NCBI GenBank assembly: GCA_963726335.1
Contig: CAVSCD010000013.1
Coordinates: 1-64,000 of the forward strand
Direction of reading: 5' to 3'
From: CAVSCD01 sp963726335
GTDB taxonomy: Bacteria > Acidobacteriota > Aminicenantia > Aminicenantales > UBA8522
Length of the DNA: 64,000 nucleotides
Made by a program: the position numbers and the translations under genes. Positions within the stretch are counted from its first letter, which is position 1; each line of letters begins with the position of its first letter. Positions 27,488 to 36,519 of the stretch are shown piece after piece. The notes under the pieces were generated by a model, which was not told where the DNA came from, searched no databases, and worked only from the letters and a program-made list of their open reading frames with translations.

Positions 27488-29836
27488 TTAGTTGGCCTTA
27501 ACCGTATGCCGGCCCGCGGGCAGCACGATACGGACGGTTTTCGTCTTCGCGTCGTAGACCGGGCCGGCCGGTGTGTCTTTCCCGTCAACCGCGATCGCCT
27601 TCGGCGCGGCGGGCACGGCCAGGCTGACTGTCGTTTCGGCCGCCGCCTCGATCTCCGCTTCCGTCACCGCCGCCGCACCCGAGCCCGTGACCTTGACCCC
27701 CGCGCTGAACGGCGCCGATCCGGAAAGGAGCGTACTCCCGGCGGCCACGAGGGTCGTCCCGCCGACCATGGCGAACCGCCTCTCCCCCGCCAGGTCGCTG
27801 ACCACGGCGGCGTGGGCGTCCGTCGTCAGTCCGCCGCCCGCGCCCGCGATCTTCGCTCCGTCCGGGTTGATGAGCAGGCGGTCGCCGCCCACGGTGAACA
27901 GCCGCGCCCGGCCGGCCAGCGCCTGGACAGCCGTCTTGATGGCCGCGGGCTTCGTTCCGGCCGGCCCGGGCCTCAGCACGAACGCATTCTCCTGCGTCGC
28001 CGCGGGGGTCCCCGCCGCCGGCGCGATCGAAACATAATGGCCGTATTTTTCCGAATCCGGCCACTGCAGGTGCTTGACCGTCGTCCGCTTGGGCGCGATG
28101 AGGTCGACCGCCACCTGCCCTGTCTGCCGCCGGATGACGAAGCTCCGGGCCGGGCTGCTCGCGTTCACGTCGAGCGCCTTCTCCGCCACCACATACTGGC
28201 CGTCAGGCGCCGTATGCAGCTTGAACTCGACCTTAACCGGTTTCGGGGCGGCGATCTCGTCGTAAACCAGGTAGTATTGTCCCGGCATGTGCACCACGGA
28301 CCGGAGGAACCGGGTGAGCTTCCCTTCATAACACGGCCCGGCATCGCCCACGACCCAACCCACCGCGGCCGACGTGAAGAACTCGGTAATGCTCCCCGGC
28401 TTCTCGCTCTGCCCCGCCCCGTCGACGAGTATCGTGTTGTGCCCCTCGGTCTGGGCGGTATAGACGTGCATGTTCTTGATCGCCTTCCGGTCCATTTTTC
28501 GCTCGGGCGGATAGTCCATGTCATAGATCTGGTAGCCCGGATCGGTGATGACCCATTCGTTGTCCCAGCCGACGAGGAAATGGTTCCGGTCGAGGTGGTT
28601 GTGGTGGTCGGCATAGCCGCTCTTGAAGGCCATGAGCGCGCCCGAATCCCCCCAGCCGTCGCGGAGGGCCGCCCATTCAACGCTCGGGAAACGCCGCCCG
28701 TACGGCCAATCCGCCGGCGCTTTGGCGATCGCCTTCGCCGCCTCGTCCGCCGTGCCGGCCTTCCCGAGATACCAGGCCGCCGGCGCGTCTTTCTTCAGCT
28801 TGACCATGGCCGACATCATCCCGGTCAGGGTCGGGCCGCAGCCCTCGACGCCGCCGTTGTCGCCGATCGCGGGCAGCATGTTCTGGCCGCCGCCCAGGAG
28901 CGTGAAATAGATCGGGAACTCGCGGGCGTGGGCGAGGTAATCGCCGGTCATGGCGTCAATGCCGCAGACGTCGTGGACCTGGAGGATGAGGTCCATGAAG
29001 TTGTCGATGGCGAAGCTGCCGTAGCCGAAGCCCTCGATAAGCCCGCCGTCGGTGCCCGCCACCTCGCGCCAGAAGCGGTCCATCTTGACGAGCGACTCGG
29101 AGACGTAGGTCGGCGCGTCCTCGATCTCGTCGAGGAGGACCATGCCGCCCACGCCCATGGCCACGTTGATCACGGCAAAGCCGTTGGGCCAGAGCAGCGG
29201 CTTCATCACGTACGAGTCTTCCTTGAAGCCCCAGGCGTGGATGAACTTCAACCCTTTCTCCAGGATGGCGGTCCGGATCGTCTTGCGCTCGCCGCGCTTC
29301 AGGTCGCCGTAGAGGAGGTCGTAGGCCGCCGACATGCCCCGGACGAGCGAGTGGGTGTCGAGGCAGGGGGCCTCGCCGTAGTCGGGGTCGGTCCACTGCG
29401 CCCAATCGGCCACGGCCAGCATGGTGGAGCGGGCGGCGTCGAAGCACTTGCGGTTGCCGCCGATGGCCCAGCCGCGGGCCGTCGCCTCCAGGTAGCCGCG
29501 GATCTCGGAGCAGATGCCGGTCCAGTAGGGCCAGGGCTTGTTGTAGGGATGCGGCTCCGGCATGGTGGGAGCCGGGAGCACGGCGAAGCAGTCCGTGTAC
29601 GAGGTGGTCTTGGTTTTGGCCAGGGCCTTCTCCCCCGCCTCGATTGCCGCCTTGACGGCCGCCGGGTCGGCTTTGAGGGCGTTGAGCTCGGCGGGCGTCA
29701 TGGTCAGGCGCGGATGGCCGGGGCGCTTGAGGGCGATCTCCGCGCCGAACGCCAAGGCGGCGGCGGACAGGCAGAGGATGACGGCCGCCGAGAGCGCAAC
29801 GGCCTGACGAAGACGAAGGGCGAGCGGTCGATTCAT
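27488..29836 (-). CDS. Secreted heparinase II/III-like polysaccharide lyase
   Basis: The 782-residue protein has a signal peptide (residues 1-31), an alpha/alpha toroid domain (about 40-400) with GGLIEGFGYGSFAID and then the heparinase II/III beta-sandwich, recognised by FKSGYADHHNHLDRNHFL, a region that carries conserved histidines. It is likely to cleave acidic polysaccharides such as alginate, heparin-like chains or polyuronates. The start at 29836 has AAGGA 8 nt upstream. It heads a minus-strand unit with the AGE-like gene. Confidence 0.8.
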   Translation of the reverse strand: MNRPLALRLRQAVALSAAVILCLSAAALAFGAEIALKRPGHPRLTMTPAELNALKADPAAVKAAIEAGEKALAKTKTTSYTDCFAVLPAPTMPEPHPYNKPWPYWTGICSEIRGYLEATARGWAIGGNRKCFDAARSTMLAVADWAQWTDPDYGEAPCLDTHSLVRGMSAAYDLLYGDLKRGERKTIRTAILEKGLKFIHAWGFKEDSYVMKPLLWPNGFAVINVAMGVGGMVLLDEIEDAPTYVSESLVKMDRFWREVAGTDGGLIEGFGYGSFAIDNFMDLILQVHDVCGIDAMTGDYLAHAREFPIYFTLLGGGQNMLPAIGDNGGVEGCGPTLTGMMSAMVKLKKDAPAAWYLGKAGTADEAAKAIAKAPADWPYGRRFPSVEWAALRDGWGDSGALMAFKSGYADHHNHLDRNHFLVGWDNEWVITDPGYQIYDMDYPPERKMDRKAIKNMHVYTAQTEGHNTILVDGAGQSEKPGSITEFFTSAAVGWVVGDAGPCYEGKLTRFLRSVVHMPGQYYLVYDEIAAPKPVKVEFKLHTAPDGQYVVAEKALDVNASSPARSFVIRRQTGQVAVDLIAPKRTTVKHLQWPDSEKYGHYVSIAPAAGTPAATQENAFVLRPGPAGTKPAAIKTAVQALAGRARLFTVGGDRLLINPDGAKIAGAGGGLTTDAHAAVVSDLAGERRFAMVGGTTLVAAGSTLLSGSAPFSAGVKVTGSGAAAVTEAEIEAAAETTVSLAVPAAPKAIAVDGKDTPAGPVYDAKTKTVRIVLPAGRHTVKAN

Positions 29837-29915
29837 GGGCGATTTCCTTTCGGTGGGATTTAAAAGAAGCATCAAACGGCGATTTTAAGCAAAAACCCAG
29901 GGCGGCGCAATAATA

Positions 29916-29992
29916 AATTCGTGACACAATACCAATTACCCCATTTATTCGGCCCGGGGGAAATTTGGTAAATTGGTATTGTGTCCCGAATT
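29916..29992. repeat. Inverted pair of type A REP units
   Basis: Forward unit at 29916-29942 and reverse at 29967-29992, forming a hairpin with a short loop. A further half unit like type B, ATGCTGTCACC, follows at about 30009. They separate the heparinase start from the MITE copy at 30037. Confidence 0.6.
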
Positions 29993-30036
29993 AAGATCGG
30001 CAAATTGAATGCTGTCACCGATTTCCGGGCAGGGAA

Positions 30037-30225
30037 TTAACCTGAATTATTCACGAATCGAGGCGGCCCCCAGATGCGAGGCCCGAGGGGTGAAGCTGTA
30101 CTCTTTGGTAAGCGAACTCCGAGAACAAAGCCGATGGGGCCGGATCGGTCGCCGAAGGGTAAAAAGCGCCGCATAAATAGAGATTGAAAAGAGACGAGGC
30201 GCTTTTTATGAATAAGTCAGGTTAA
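30037..30225 (+). mobile_element. MITE-like structured element, copy 2
   Basis: A 189-bp copy. Its ends read TTAACCTGAATTATTCA and the reverse complement with one mismatch; relative to copy 3 the ends differ by G-to-A on the left and C-to-T on the right, so pairing is preserved. The core from 30054 is almost identical to the other two copies. A type D half unit, reversed, begins at 30223 and runs to 30248, overlapping the element's end. Confidence 0.75.
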
Positions 30226-30269
30226 GTGTATTATGTAGGCGGTCCCCCGATTTCCTTCTGGAGGCGAAG

Positions 30270-32429
30270 ATGAACAAGCTCACGGCCTGCGTGGCCATAC
30301 TGGTCGGACTGATCGGCGCACCCCTGTCCGCGGCCGCAGGCGGCTCGGTCCCCGGCTCGCCCGCCTCCGCGGAGCAGCCGAAAGGCTCATTCAGCCTCGA
30401 ACAGGTGCTGAGCGCGCCGTACCCGACGGACCTGGTATCGGCCCATGACGCCGACCGCCTCGCCTGGGTGTTCAACGAGGAGGGCGCGCGGAACGTCTGG
30501 ACCGCCGCCGCCCCGGATTATGCGCCCGTTCGCCTCACGAACTACGCGCCCGACGAGGTGTTCGAAATGCCGGGCCTGGCGATCACCCGCGACGGCTCGG
30601 TCGTCGTTTACGTCCGAGGCGGAGATCCGAACAGCCAGGGCTGGGTCACGAACCCCACGAGCGACCCGGCCGGCGTCGAGCAGGCCGTCTGGGCGGTCCG
30701 CGCGACGGGCGGCAGCCCGTGGCGCGTCTGCGCCGGCAACAGCCCGGTCATCTCGCCGGATGGCCGGTGGGTCCTCATCGTCAAGGACGGCCTGATCTAT
30801 CGCGCGCCGCTCCGCGACCCGAGCCCTTCGGGGGAATCGCCGGAGCCCGAGCTTCTCTTCAAGGCCGCCGGCAGGAACGGCGACCCGGCCTGGTCGCCCG
30901 ACGGCGCGCGGCTGGCGTTCGTCTCGAGCCGCGGAGACCACAGCTTCATCGGCGTCTACGATCCCGGCAAAAACAAGATCACCTGGCTCGCGCCGGGCGT
31001 CGACCGCGACACCGAACCCGCCTGGTCGCCCGACGGGAAGCGCGTCGCCTTCTTCCGCGGGCCGGGCGCGCAGTACGACGAAAAGGTCGATTATCTGAAC
31101 CCGCCCGTCCCCTCGATCGTGGTCGCCGACGCGGAGACGGGAGCCGGGCAGGAGTTCTGGAGCCCCGCGGGAAAAGAGCCGAAATACTGCTCGATCCGGA
31201 ACCTGACCTGGACCGCGAACGGCCGGATCCTGTTTACGGCCGAGCGCGACAACTGGAACCACGTGCACGCGCTGGCCGCTCCGGCCGCGGGCGGAGGCGC
31301 GGCAGCCGCCGCCTCGGACGAACCCGTCGACCTCACGCCGGGCGACGGCGAGGTCGAGCACCTTTATTTATCGCGCGACGGCGCCACGGTCTATTACAGC
31401 GGCAACCACGCGGACATCCACGGCCGCCACATCTACAAAGCCCCCACCGTCGGCGCCGGGAAAGCCGCGCCGCTTACGGCCGGCCCGACGATCGGGAGCT
31501 ATCCCGTGCCCCTCGCCAACGGCCGGGACGTCGCGTTCCTGCAGGCCACCGCCAGGCAGCCGATGTCGATCGCCGTCGTGCCCGCCGCGGGCGGCCCGAG
31601 CCGCGTCATCGCGCCGCGCGGCCTTCCCGAGGGATTCCCGACCGATGCGCTCGTCGTTCCCGAGCTCATCATCGTCAAGGCGCCCGACGGCTTGGATGTC
31701 CCCTGCCAGCTCTTTCTCCCCCGCGGCGCCAAGGCGGGGGACCGCCGCCCCGGGATCGTCTTTTCGCACGGCGGACCGATGCGCCAGATGCTCCTCGGCT
31801 GGCATTACATGGAGTTCTACTCCGAGGCTTACGGCATCAATCAGTATTTCGCGAACCGGGGCTATGTCGTGATCTCCGTGAATTACCGGAGCGGCATCGG
31901 CTACGGCCGTTCGTTCAGGGTTCGCCCCGATGCGGGCCGGCGCGGCGCCTCCGAGTACCAGGATGTCCTGGCGGGCGCGAAGTATCTCCAGGGCCGCCCC
32001 GAGGTGGACCCGCAGAGGGTCGGGCTCTGGGGCCTCTCCTACGGCGGGAACCTGACGGCCATGGGCCTGTCGCGGAACTCCGATATCTTCAAGGCCGGGG
32101 TCGACCTGGCGGGCGTCCACGACTGGTCCACGTCGCGGAGCGCCCGGGGCGAACAAACCCCGGAAGAGCGGAAGCTGGCTTTCGAATCGTCGCCCGTGGC
32201 CGCCGTCAAGACCTGGACCTCGCCCGTTCTCTTCATCCACGGGGACGATGACCGGAACGTCAACTTCGCCCAGACGGTCGACCTCGTGCAGAAGCTCCGC
32301 GCCAAGGGCGGCGTCCATGTCGAAATCATGGTCCGTCCCGACGAGCCGCACGAGTTCAAGCTCCGGAAGAACCTGATGGACGCCTACAACGCGACCTTCG
32401 AATTCCTCGACCGCTTCCTCAAGAAATGA
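30270..32429 (+). CDS. S9-family prolyl oligopeptidase-like peptidase
   Basis: The 719-residue protein begins with a signal peptide (MNKLTACVAILVGLIGAPLS) followed by a PD40-type seven-bladed propeller (about residues 50-460; VISPDGRWVLIV, PAWSPDGARLAFVSS) and an alpha/beta hydrolase domain. The catalytic triad is S590 in GLSYGGN, D660 in IHGDDDRNV and H694 in EPHEF. It would cleave short peptides after proline or related residues in the periplasm. An SD-like GGAGG is 8 nt upstream. Its stop codon overlaps a type A repeat. Confidence 0.88.
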   Translation: MNKLTACVAILVGLIGAPLSAAAGGSVPGSPASAEQPKGSFSLEQVLSAPYPTDLVSAHDADRLAWVFNEEGARNVWTAAAPDYAPVRLTNYAPDEVFEMPGLAITRDGSVVVYVRGGDPNSQGWVTNPTSDPAGVEQAVWAVRATGGSPWRVCAGNSPVISPDGRWVLIVKDGLIYRAPLRDPSPSGESPEPELLFKAAGRNGDPAWSPDGARLAFVSSRGDHSFIGVYDPGKNKITWLAPGVDRDTEPAWSPDGKRVAFFRGPGAQYDEKVDYLNPPVPSIVVADAETGAGQEFWSPAGKEPKYCSIRNLTWTANGRILFTAERDNWNHVHALAAPAAGGGAAAAASDEPVDLTPGDGEVEHLYLSRDGATVYYSGNHADIHGRHIYKAPTVGAGKAAPLTAGPTIGSYPVPLANGRDVAFLQATARQPMSIAVVPAAGGPSRVIAPRGLPEGFPTDALVVPELIIVKAPDGLDVPCQLFLPRGAKAGDRRPGIVFSHGGPMRQMLLGWHYMEFYSEAYGINQYFANRGYVVISVNYRSGIGYGRSFRVRPDAGRRGASEYQDVLAGAKYLQGRPEVDPQRVGLWGLSYGGNLTAMGLSRNSDIFKAGVDLAGVHDWSTSRSARGEQTPEERKLAFESSPVAAVKTWTSPVLFIHGDDDRNVNFAQTVDLVQKLRAKGGVHVEIMVRPDEPHEFKLRKNLMDAYNATFEFLDRFLKK

Positions 32430-32608
32430 ATTCGGGACACAATACCAATTCCCCAATTTACAAGTGACAGGAAATCGGTGCCAGCATATCAATTCCGCGT
32501 TTTCGGCGCTCCTCTCTCTGGGGCAGCGTATGCGGAATGATGTATTATGCATGCTGTATTCCCACTGATTGAGGCGGAAATTCGGTAATTGGTATTGTGT
32601 CCCGAATT
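32429..32608. repeat. Inverted pair of type A REP units with B and D halves
   Basis: A forward unit (32429-32454) starts on the last base of the S9 stop codon, and a reverse unit lies at 32584-32608. Between them are a type B' unit (GTGCCAGCATATCAATT near 32478) and part of a type D unit near 32526-32550. The reverse unit ends 18 nt before the next start. Confidence 0.65.
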
Positions 32609-32625
32609 TGAATTGGGAGGGAGCA

Positions 32626-34219
32626 ATGCGCGAGATGCTGAAGAATCGAGTGGCGATCCGGGGCCGCCGCGGTCTTCCTTATAATCCTCGGCCTCGGCGC
32701 TTCGGCCGGGTCGCAAGCATCGAGGCCTTCGCCAGCGACGCCCGCGGCTCAAGCGGCGCCCCGACCCGAACCCCAGCCCGGCGCGCGCCTCCTCGCCCCC
32801 GAATACTGGCGGGCCCATGCCCTGAAAGACCTCATCCCCTACTGGGCCGAGCACGCCCCCGACCCGGCCAACGGCGCCTTCTTCATGAACCTGTCGCGCG
32901 ACTGGAAGCCGCTGCCGCCCTACGACAAGGTTCCGGCCCTGGTCAGCCGGCACGTCTTCGGTTTCTCGGCGGCTTTCCTTCTTTCCGGCGATCCCAGGTA
33001 TCTCGACATCGCCCGCCAAGGCGCCGACTACCTCTTCGAGCACGCCTGGGACCCGCAATACGGCGGCTGGTTCGACAAGCTGACGCGCGACGGCCGGCCC
33101 CTCGTCGAGACAAAAAGCATTTCGCTCCAGCTCTACACCAACGTCGGGCTCACGGCTTACTATATCGCCTCGGGCGACGAACGGGCCCTGTCGTTCGTCC
33201 GCAAGTCGGTCGACATCCAGCGCGCGAAAGGACACGATCCCGAGGCCGGCGGCTACGTCCAGGCCCTCAACCGCGACCTGAGCGTCCTCGATTTCGGCAA
33301 GAATAAGCATGCCCATTACGGATACGTCGGGTCGCTGCTGCTCAACCTCTACCTCGCAACCCAGGACCCGGAGGTCCTCGCCTGGGAGAAAGAGCTCGCG
33401 GACCTGTCCCTCGCCAGGATGTTCGACCAGCACGGCTGGATCCACGGCTTCCGCAGCCGGTTCGACCGCGAGTGGCGGCGGACCCCGGCCCTCGTCGACG
33501 GCCGCGAGGTCGTCTCCGTCGGCGCCGAGCTCACGGCGGCCCTGGCCTTCCTCAGGCTCTTCCACCAGACGGGCGACCGCAAGTACCTCGACGCCGGCCG
33601 CCGGCTCGGCGACCTGCTGACGCGATACGGGTTCGACCCCGTCCGCGGCTGCTGGTACGACCTCATCGAGACCGCCCCGCCCCACCGCCCGGTCGCCCAG
33701 CCCACCGTCTGGTGGTGGGTGCAGATCTACGGATCCTTCCTCCAGCTCCAGCTCTACCATCTGACCGGCGACCCGGCCTGTCTCGCGACGCTCGGAAAGA
33801 GCGAGGAGTTCTACGCCGCGTATTTCCACGACCGCGAGCGGGGCGGCGTTTTCGGGAGCGTTAAGCCCGACGGCACGGTCATGGGCGAAGGGCGCAAGGC
33901 GTCCGATTCCGATTGGCACACAAGCTACCACGAGATGGAGCACGCCCTGCTGAATTATCTTTATCTCAACCTGTACGTGAACGGGACGCGGGCCACCCTC
34001 AATTACCGCCTGGACGGCCCCCGCACTCACTATGTATCGCTCGTCGACGACCCCGCGGTGCGCATCTCGGGGGTGACGATGGACGGGAAGCCGTGGACGG
34101 GCTTCGACGCCGCTCAGCGTTCGGTCGTCGTGCCCGAGGGAAAGGCGCACGCCGTCGAGGTGACGTTCATGCCGGGCGTTGCACCCGCCGTCCCGGCCGC
34201 AGGGCGCTCCGGCAATTGA
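32626..34219 (+). CDS. Secreted AGE-family epimerase/alpha-barrel glycosyl enzyme, one N-terminal frameshift
   Basis: The start at 32626 has GGGAGG upstream. The N-terminus is a signal peptide (AAAVFLIILGLGASAG) after a frame change near 32660. The body resembles N-acylglucosamine 2-epimerase (PANGAFFMNLSRDWKP, RHVFGFSAAFLLSGDPRYL, GWFDKLTRDGRPL, WHTSYHEMEHALLNYLY). It is about 530 residues, longer than the 400 of classical AGE, with a C-terminal beta-rich extension (about the last 80 residues). It may act outside the cell on cellobiose-like or amino sugars. It is a second AGE-like gene in the cluster, only distantly similar to that at 26126. Confidence 0.75.
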
Positions 34220-34221
34220 AC

Positions 34222-34390
34222 AATTCGGGACACAATACCAATTCACCCTTTTTTAGACGCAAATCGGGGGACAGCATACGTAATGCACTTATTTCCCCCC
34301 GGTCAACCTTCTGACCTCATTAATCTCTGCACTCAGATCACATTGCCAGACTGGCTTGGATAATTAAGTGTATCAGGTATGGCGTCCCCG
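34222..34390. repeat. REP-like cluster, types A and D
   Basis: A forward type A unit lies at 34222-34247, a forward type D at 34265-34291 and a reverse type D at 34365-34390. The type D pair brackets about 75 bases. No gene lies within 34220-34418. Confidence 0.6.
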
Positions 34391-34418
34391 CGAGCGCGCC
34401 CGCAAGTGATGCGCTGAC

Positions 34419-35273
34419 TTACAGGCTCGACGCCGAAAACGTGTCGCCCTGGGAGAGGTCGCCGGACTTGAACCCCTTCAGAAACCAGCGGACGCGCTGT
34501 TCCGAGGTCCCGTGCGTGAACGCGTCCGGCACGACGTAGCCCTGGGTCATCTTCTGGATCCGGTCGTCGCCCACGGATCCCGCCGCGTTGATCCCTTCCT
34601 CGATGTCCCCCTCTTCCAGGATGTTGGCCATCCGCTGGGCGTGATGGGCCCAAACGCCGGCCAGGAAATCCGCCTGCAGCTCGAGCCGGACTGTCAGGGC
34701 GTTATATTCCGGCTCGCTCATCTGGTTGCGCAGCGGCATGACCTGCTCCATGATCCCCAGCTGGTTCTGCACGTGGTGGCCGATCTCGTGGGCGATGACA
34801 TAGGCCTGGGCGAAGTCCCCGGGCGCGTTCAGCTTCCGCTGCATCTCGGCGAAGAACCCGAGGTCGATGTACACCTTCTGGTCGCCGGGGCAATAGAACG
34901 GTCCCGTCGCCGCCTGGGCCATGCCGCAGGCCGAGTCCGTCAGGTCGGTGAACAGCACCAGCGTGGGCTCCACGTAGGTCCTTCCCTGGGCGCTGAAGAG
35001 CGTGTTCCAGACGTCCTCGGTGTCGGCCAGGATGACGGAGACGAACCGGCCCGCTTCCTTCTCTTCGGCGGTCAGCGGACGGCTCTCGCCGGGCGACCCC
35101 GCGTCCGTCGACAGTTGAAGGTCCGGGACGTTTTCGCCGAGGTTCCCGCCCAGGAGGAGGTAGAGGACGATCAGAACGATGCCCCCGATCCCTCCGCCGG
35201 CGGCGATCTTTCTGCCGCTCACGCCGCGGCGGTCCTCGACGTTCGAGCTTTCTCTTCTATTCTGCCATCGCAT
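34419..35273 (-). CDS. ypfJ: YpfJ-family putative neutral zinc metallopeptidase
   Basis: The 284-residue protein starts RWQNRRESSNVEDRRG, then a single membrane segment (residues 25-45), and has the HEIGH zinc motif at 162-166 followed by HVQNQLG and, further on, the LELQADFLAGVWAHHAQR helix. This matches YpfJ/KPN_02809 proteins. The activity and substrate are not established. Ends TFSASSL, a normal C-terminus. The start at 35273 is preceded by AAGGAG. Confidence 0.9.
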   Translation of the reverse strand: MRWQNRRESSNVEDRRGVSGRKIAAGGGIGGIVLIVLYLLLGGNLGENVPDLQLSTDAGSPGESRPLTAEEKEAGRFVSVILADTEDVWNTLFSAQGRTYVEPTLVLFTDLTDSACGMAQAATGPFYCPGDQKVYIDLGFFAEMQRKLNAPGDFAQAYVIAHEIGHHVQNQLGIMEQVMPLRNQMSEPEYNALTVRLELQADFLAGVWAHHAQRMANILEEGDIEEGINAAGSVGDDRIQKMTQGYVVPDAFTHGTSEQRVRWFLKGFKSGDLSQGDTFSASSL

Positions 35274-35426
35274 CGTGATACTCCTTGTGGAAGTCGACGG
35301 AAACAGGCCGCCATGCGGGACGGCCCGGCTTTTTCGAAAAACGGACTTCCGGTCCGAATCCTATCCACCCCGCTTCGGGCTCTCAATAAGGGCGGATCCG
35401 GACGGGTGAAAACGAAAGCGAACGGC

Positions 35427-35597
35427 TTACTTCGCCTTCTTCAGCTTGGCCGCCGTCTCAGACTGGCTCTTGCGCTTCATGTCCATGGTGTGAGCGCGCT
35501 TGTAAGTCTGGATGTCCACGAAGCGCCCCTTGCTGTCGCGAACGGCATAGAGCTTCGTGCCCTTCGAGCTCCGTAGGGTGGTTCTTTTAGCCGGCAT
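35427..35597 (-). CDS. Small basic conserved hypothetical protein (56 aa)
   Basis: The ATG at 35597 has a perfect GGAGG 5 nt upstream and gives MPAKRTTLRSSKGTKLYAVR and DSKGRFVDIQTYKRAH, then a Lys-rich tail. Very short lysine-rich proteins of this pattern (KLYAVRD-x-GRF-x-DIQ-x-YKRAH) are familiar in several phyla but have no assigned function. It is a single gene between the YpfJ and DUF481 genes. Confidence 0.75.
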   Translation of the reverse strand: MPAKRTTLRSSKGTKLYAVRDSKGRFVDIQTYKRAHTMDMKRKSQSETAAKLKKAK

Positions 35598-35664
35598 GGA
35601 TGACCTCCGTTGACCGAGAGATTATCATATCGCTCCGTTCAGGCGAACGCAACGGAAATTCTTG

Positions 35665-36417
35665 TCAGAACTTCCGGGAGATGCCCGCGATGAAGATGAT
35701 GTCGTTTTCCTTGATCCCCAGGCCGACGGGCCGGCTGTCGTAATTGTCGATGAAGGTCAGCTTGACCGCCCAGCTGTTGGTGATGGCCGTGACCAGGTTC
35801 GCCTCCAGGCGAAGAAAATAGCGACCGAGGTCGGAGACCTCGCCGGTGATCTCGGCCTTCTCATTGAACTCGGAGGTCTTCGAGATCTTCCAGATCAAGG
35901 CCTGGCCGCCTTTGAGGCCCAGATAGCTGTCCGAATCGCTGTTGTCATAGTAATCGGTCAGAACCTCGCTCAGGCCGGCGTCCAAAATTAGGCTGAGGGC
36001 TTCTTGAGCGACGACCTTATAGCCGGCGCCCACGGCGGGCATAAAACGCGAGCTGTAATTCTTGAACCGGTCGTGGAGAGCTTGGATCTCATAGTAGGAG
36101 AACAGCCGGGCCGTGTGAGCCCAGTTGAGGCGGCTGGCGATCAGCCCGGATTCGGCACTCGTCTCGTCGTCCGCTTCGGCGAACAGATAGATGCCTTTAT
36201 TCTCCCACATCAGGTTCTTGCCGACCGGCCCGCCGGCCGCAAAGCTGAACGAGAAATTTGATGACTGCGTGTTCCCGCGCGCCAGGGACAGCCCCAAGGA
36301 CACGTCTCCCTGCCAGTGGGGGACTTCCGCCTCTTTTTCCTGGGCGAAGCCCGTGAAAGCGCCGAACAGGCAGAGGACGGCGGTGAGGATCCCGGCCGCG
36401 AATCGGCGGTTATGCAT
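35665..36417 (-). CDS. DUF481 outer-membrane beta-barrel protein
   Basis: The 250-residue protein has a signal peptide (MHNRRFAAGILTAVLCLFG) and a series of amphipathic strands typical of DUF481 (WQGDVSLGLSLARGNTQSSN, MPAVGAGYKVV). It ends with an aromatic C-terminal strand, ..FIAGISRKF, whose last Phe is the BAM recognition signal. A salt- or stress-responsive porin-like protein is a reasonable guess; the function is unknown. Confidence 0.85.
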   Translation of the reverse strand: MHNRRFAAGILTAVLCLFGAFTGFAQEKEAEVPHWQGDVSLGLSLARGNTQSSNFSFSFAAGGPVGKNLMWENKGIYLFAEADDETSAESGLIASRLNWAHTARLFSYYEIQALHDRFKNYSSRFMPAVGAGYKVVAQEALSLILDAGLSEVLTDYYDNSDSDSYLGLKGGQALIWKISKTSEFNEKAEITGEVSDLGRYFLRLEANLVTAITNSWAVKLTFIDNYDSRPVGLGIKENDIIFIAGISRKF

Positions 36418-36519
36418 TTTTGATCTCCCAGAATTCCGGTTTTCGTTTCCCCCGGTGATCCCCGCGGGCGAAATGATATTTTACCGCAGTGCCGGGCGTT
36501 CGACAACCCGGCGCCGATC

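Noticed and set aside
27479..29863. 794-residue plus-strand ORF
   Set aside because: Exact shadow of the heparinase-like gene, composition Arg/Gly/Asp-rich, no domains.
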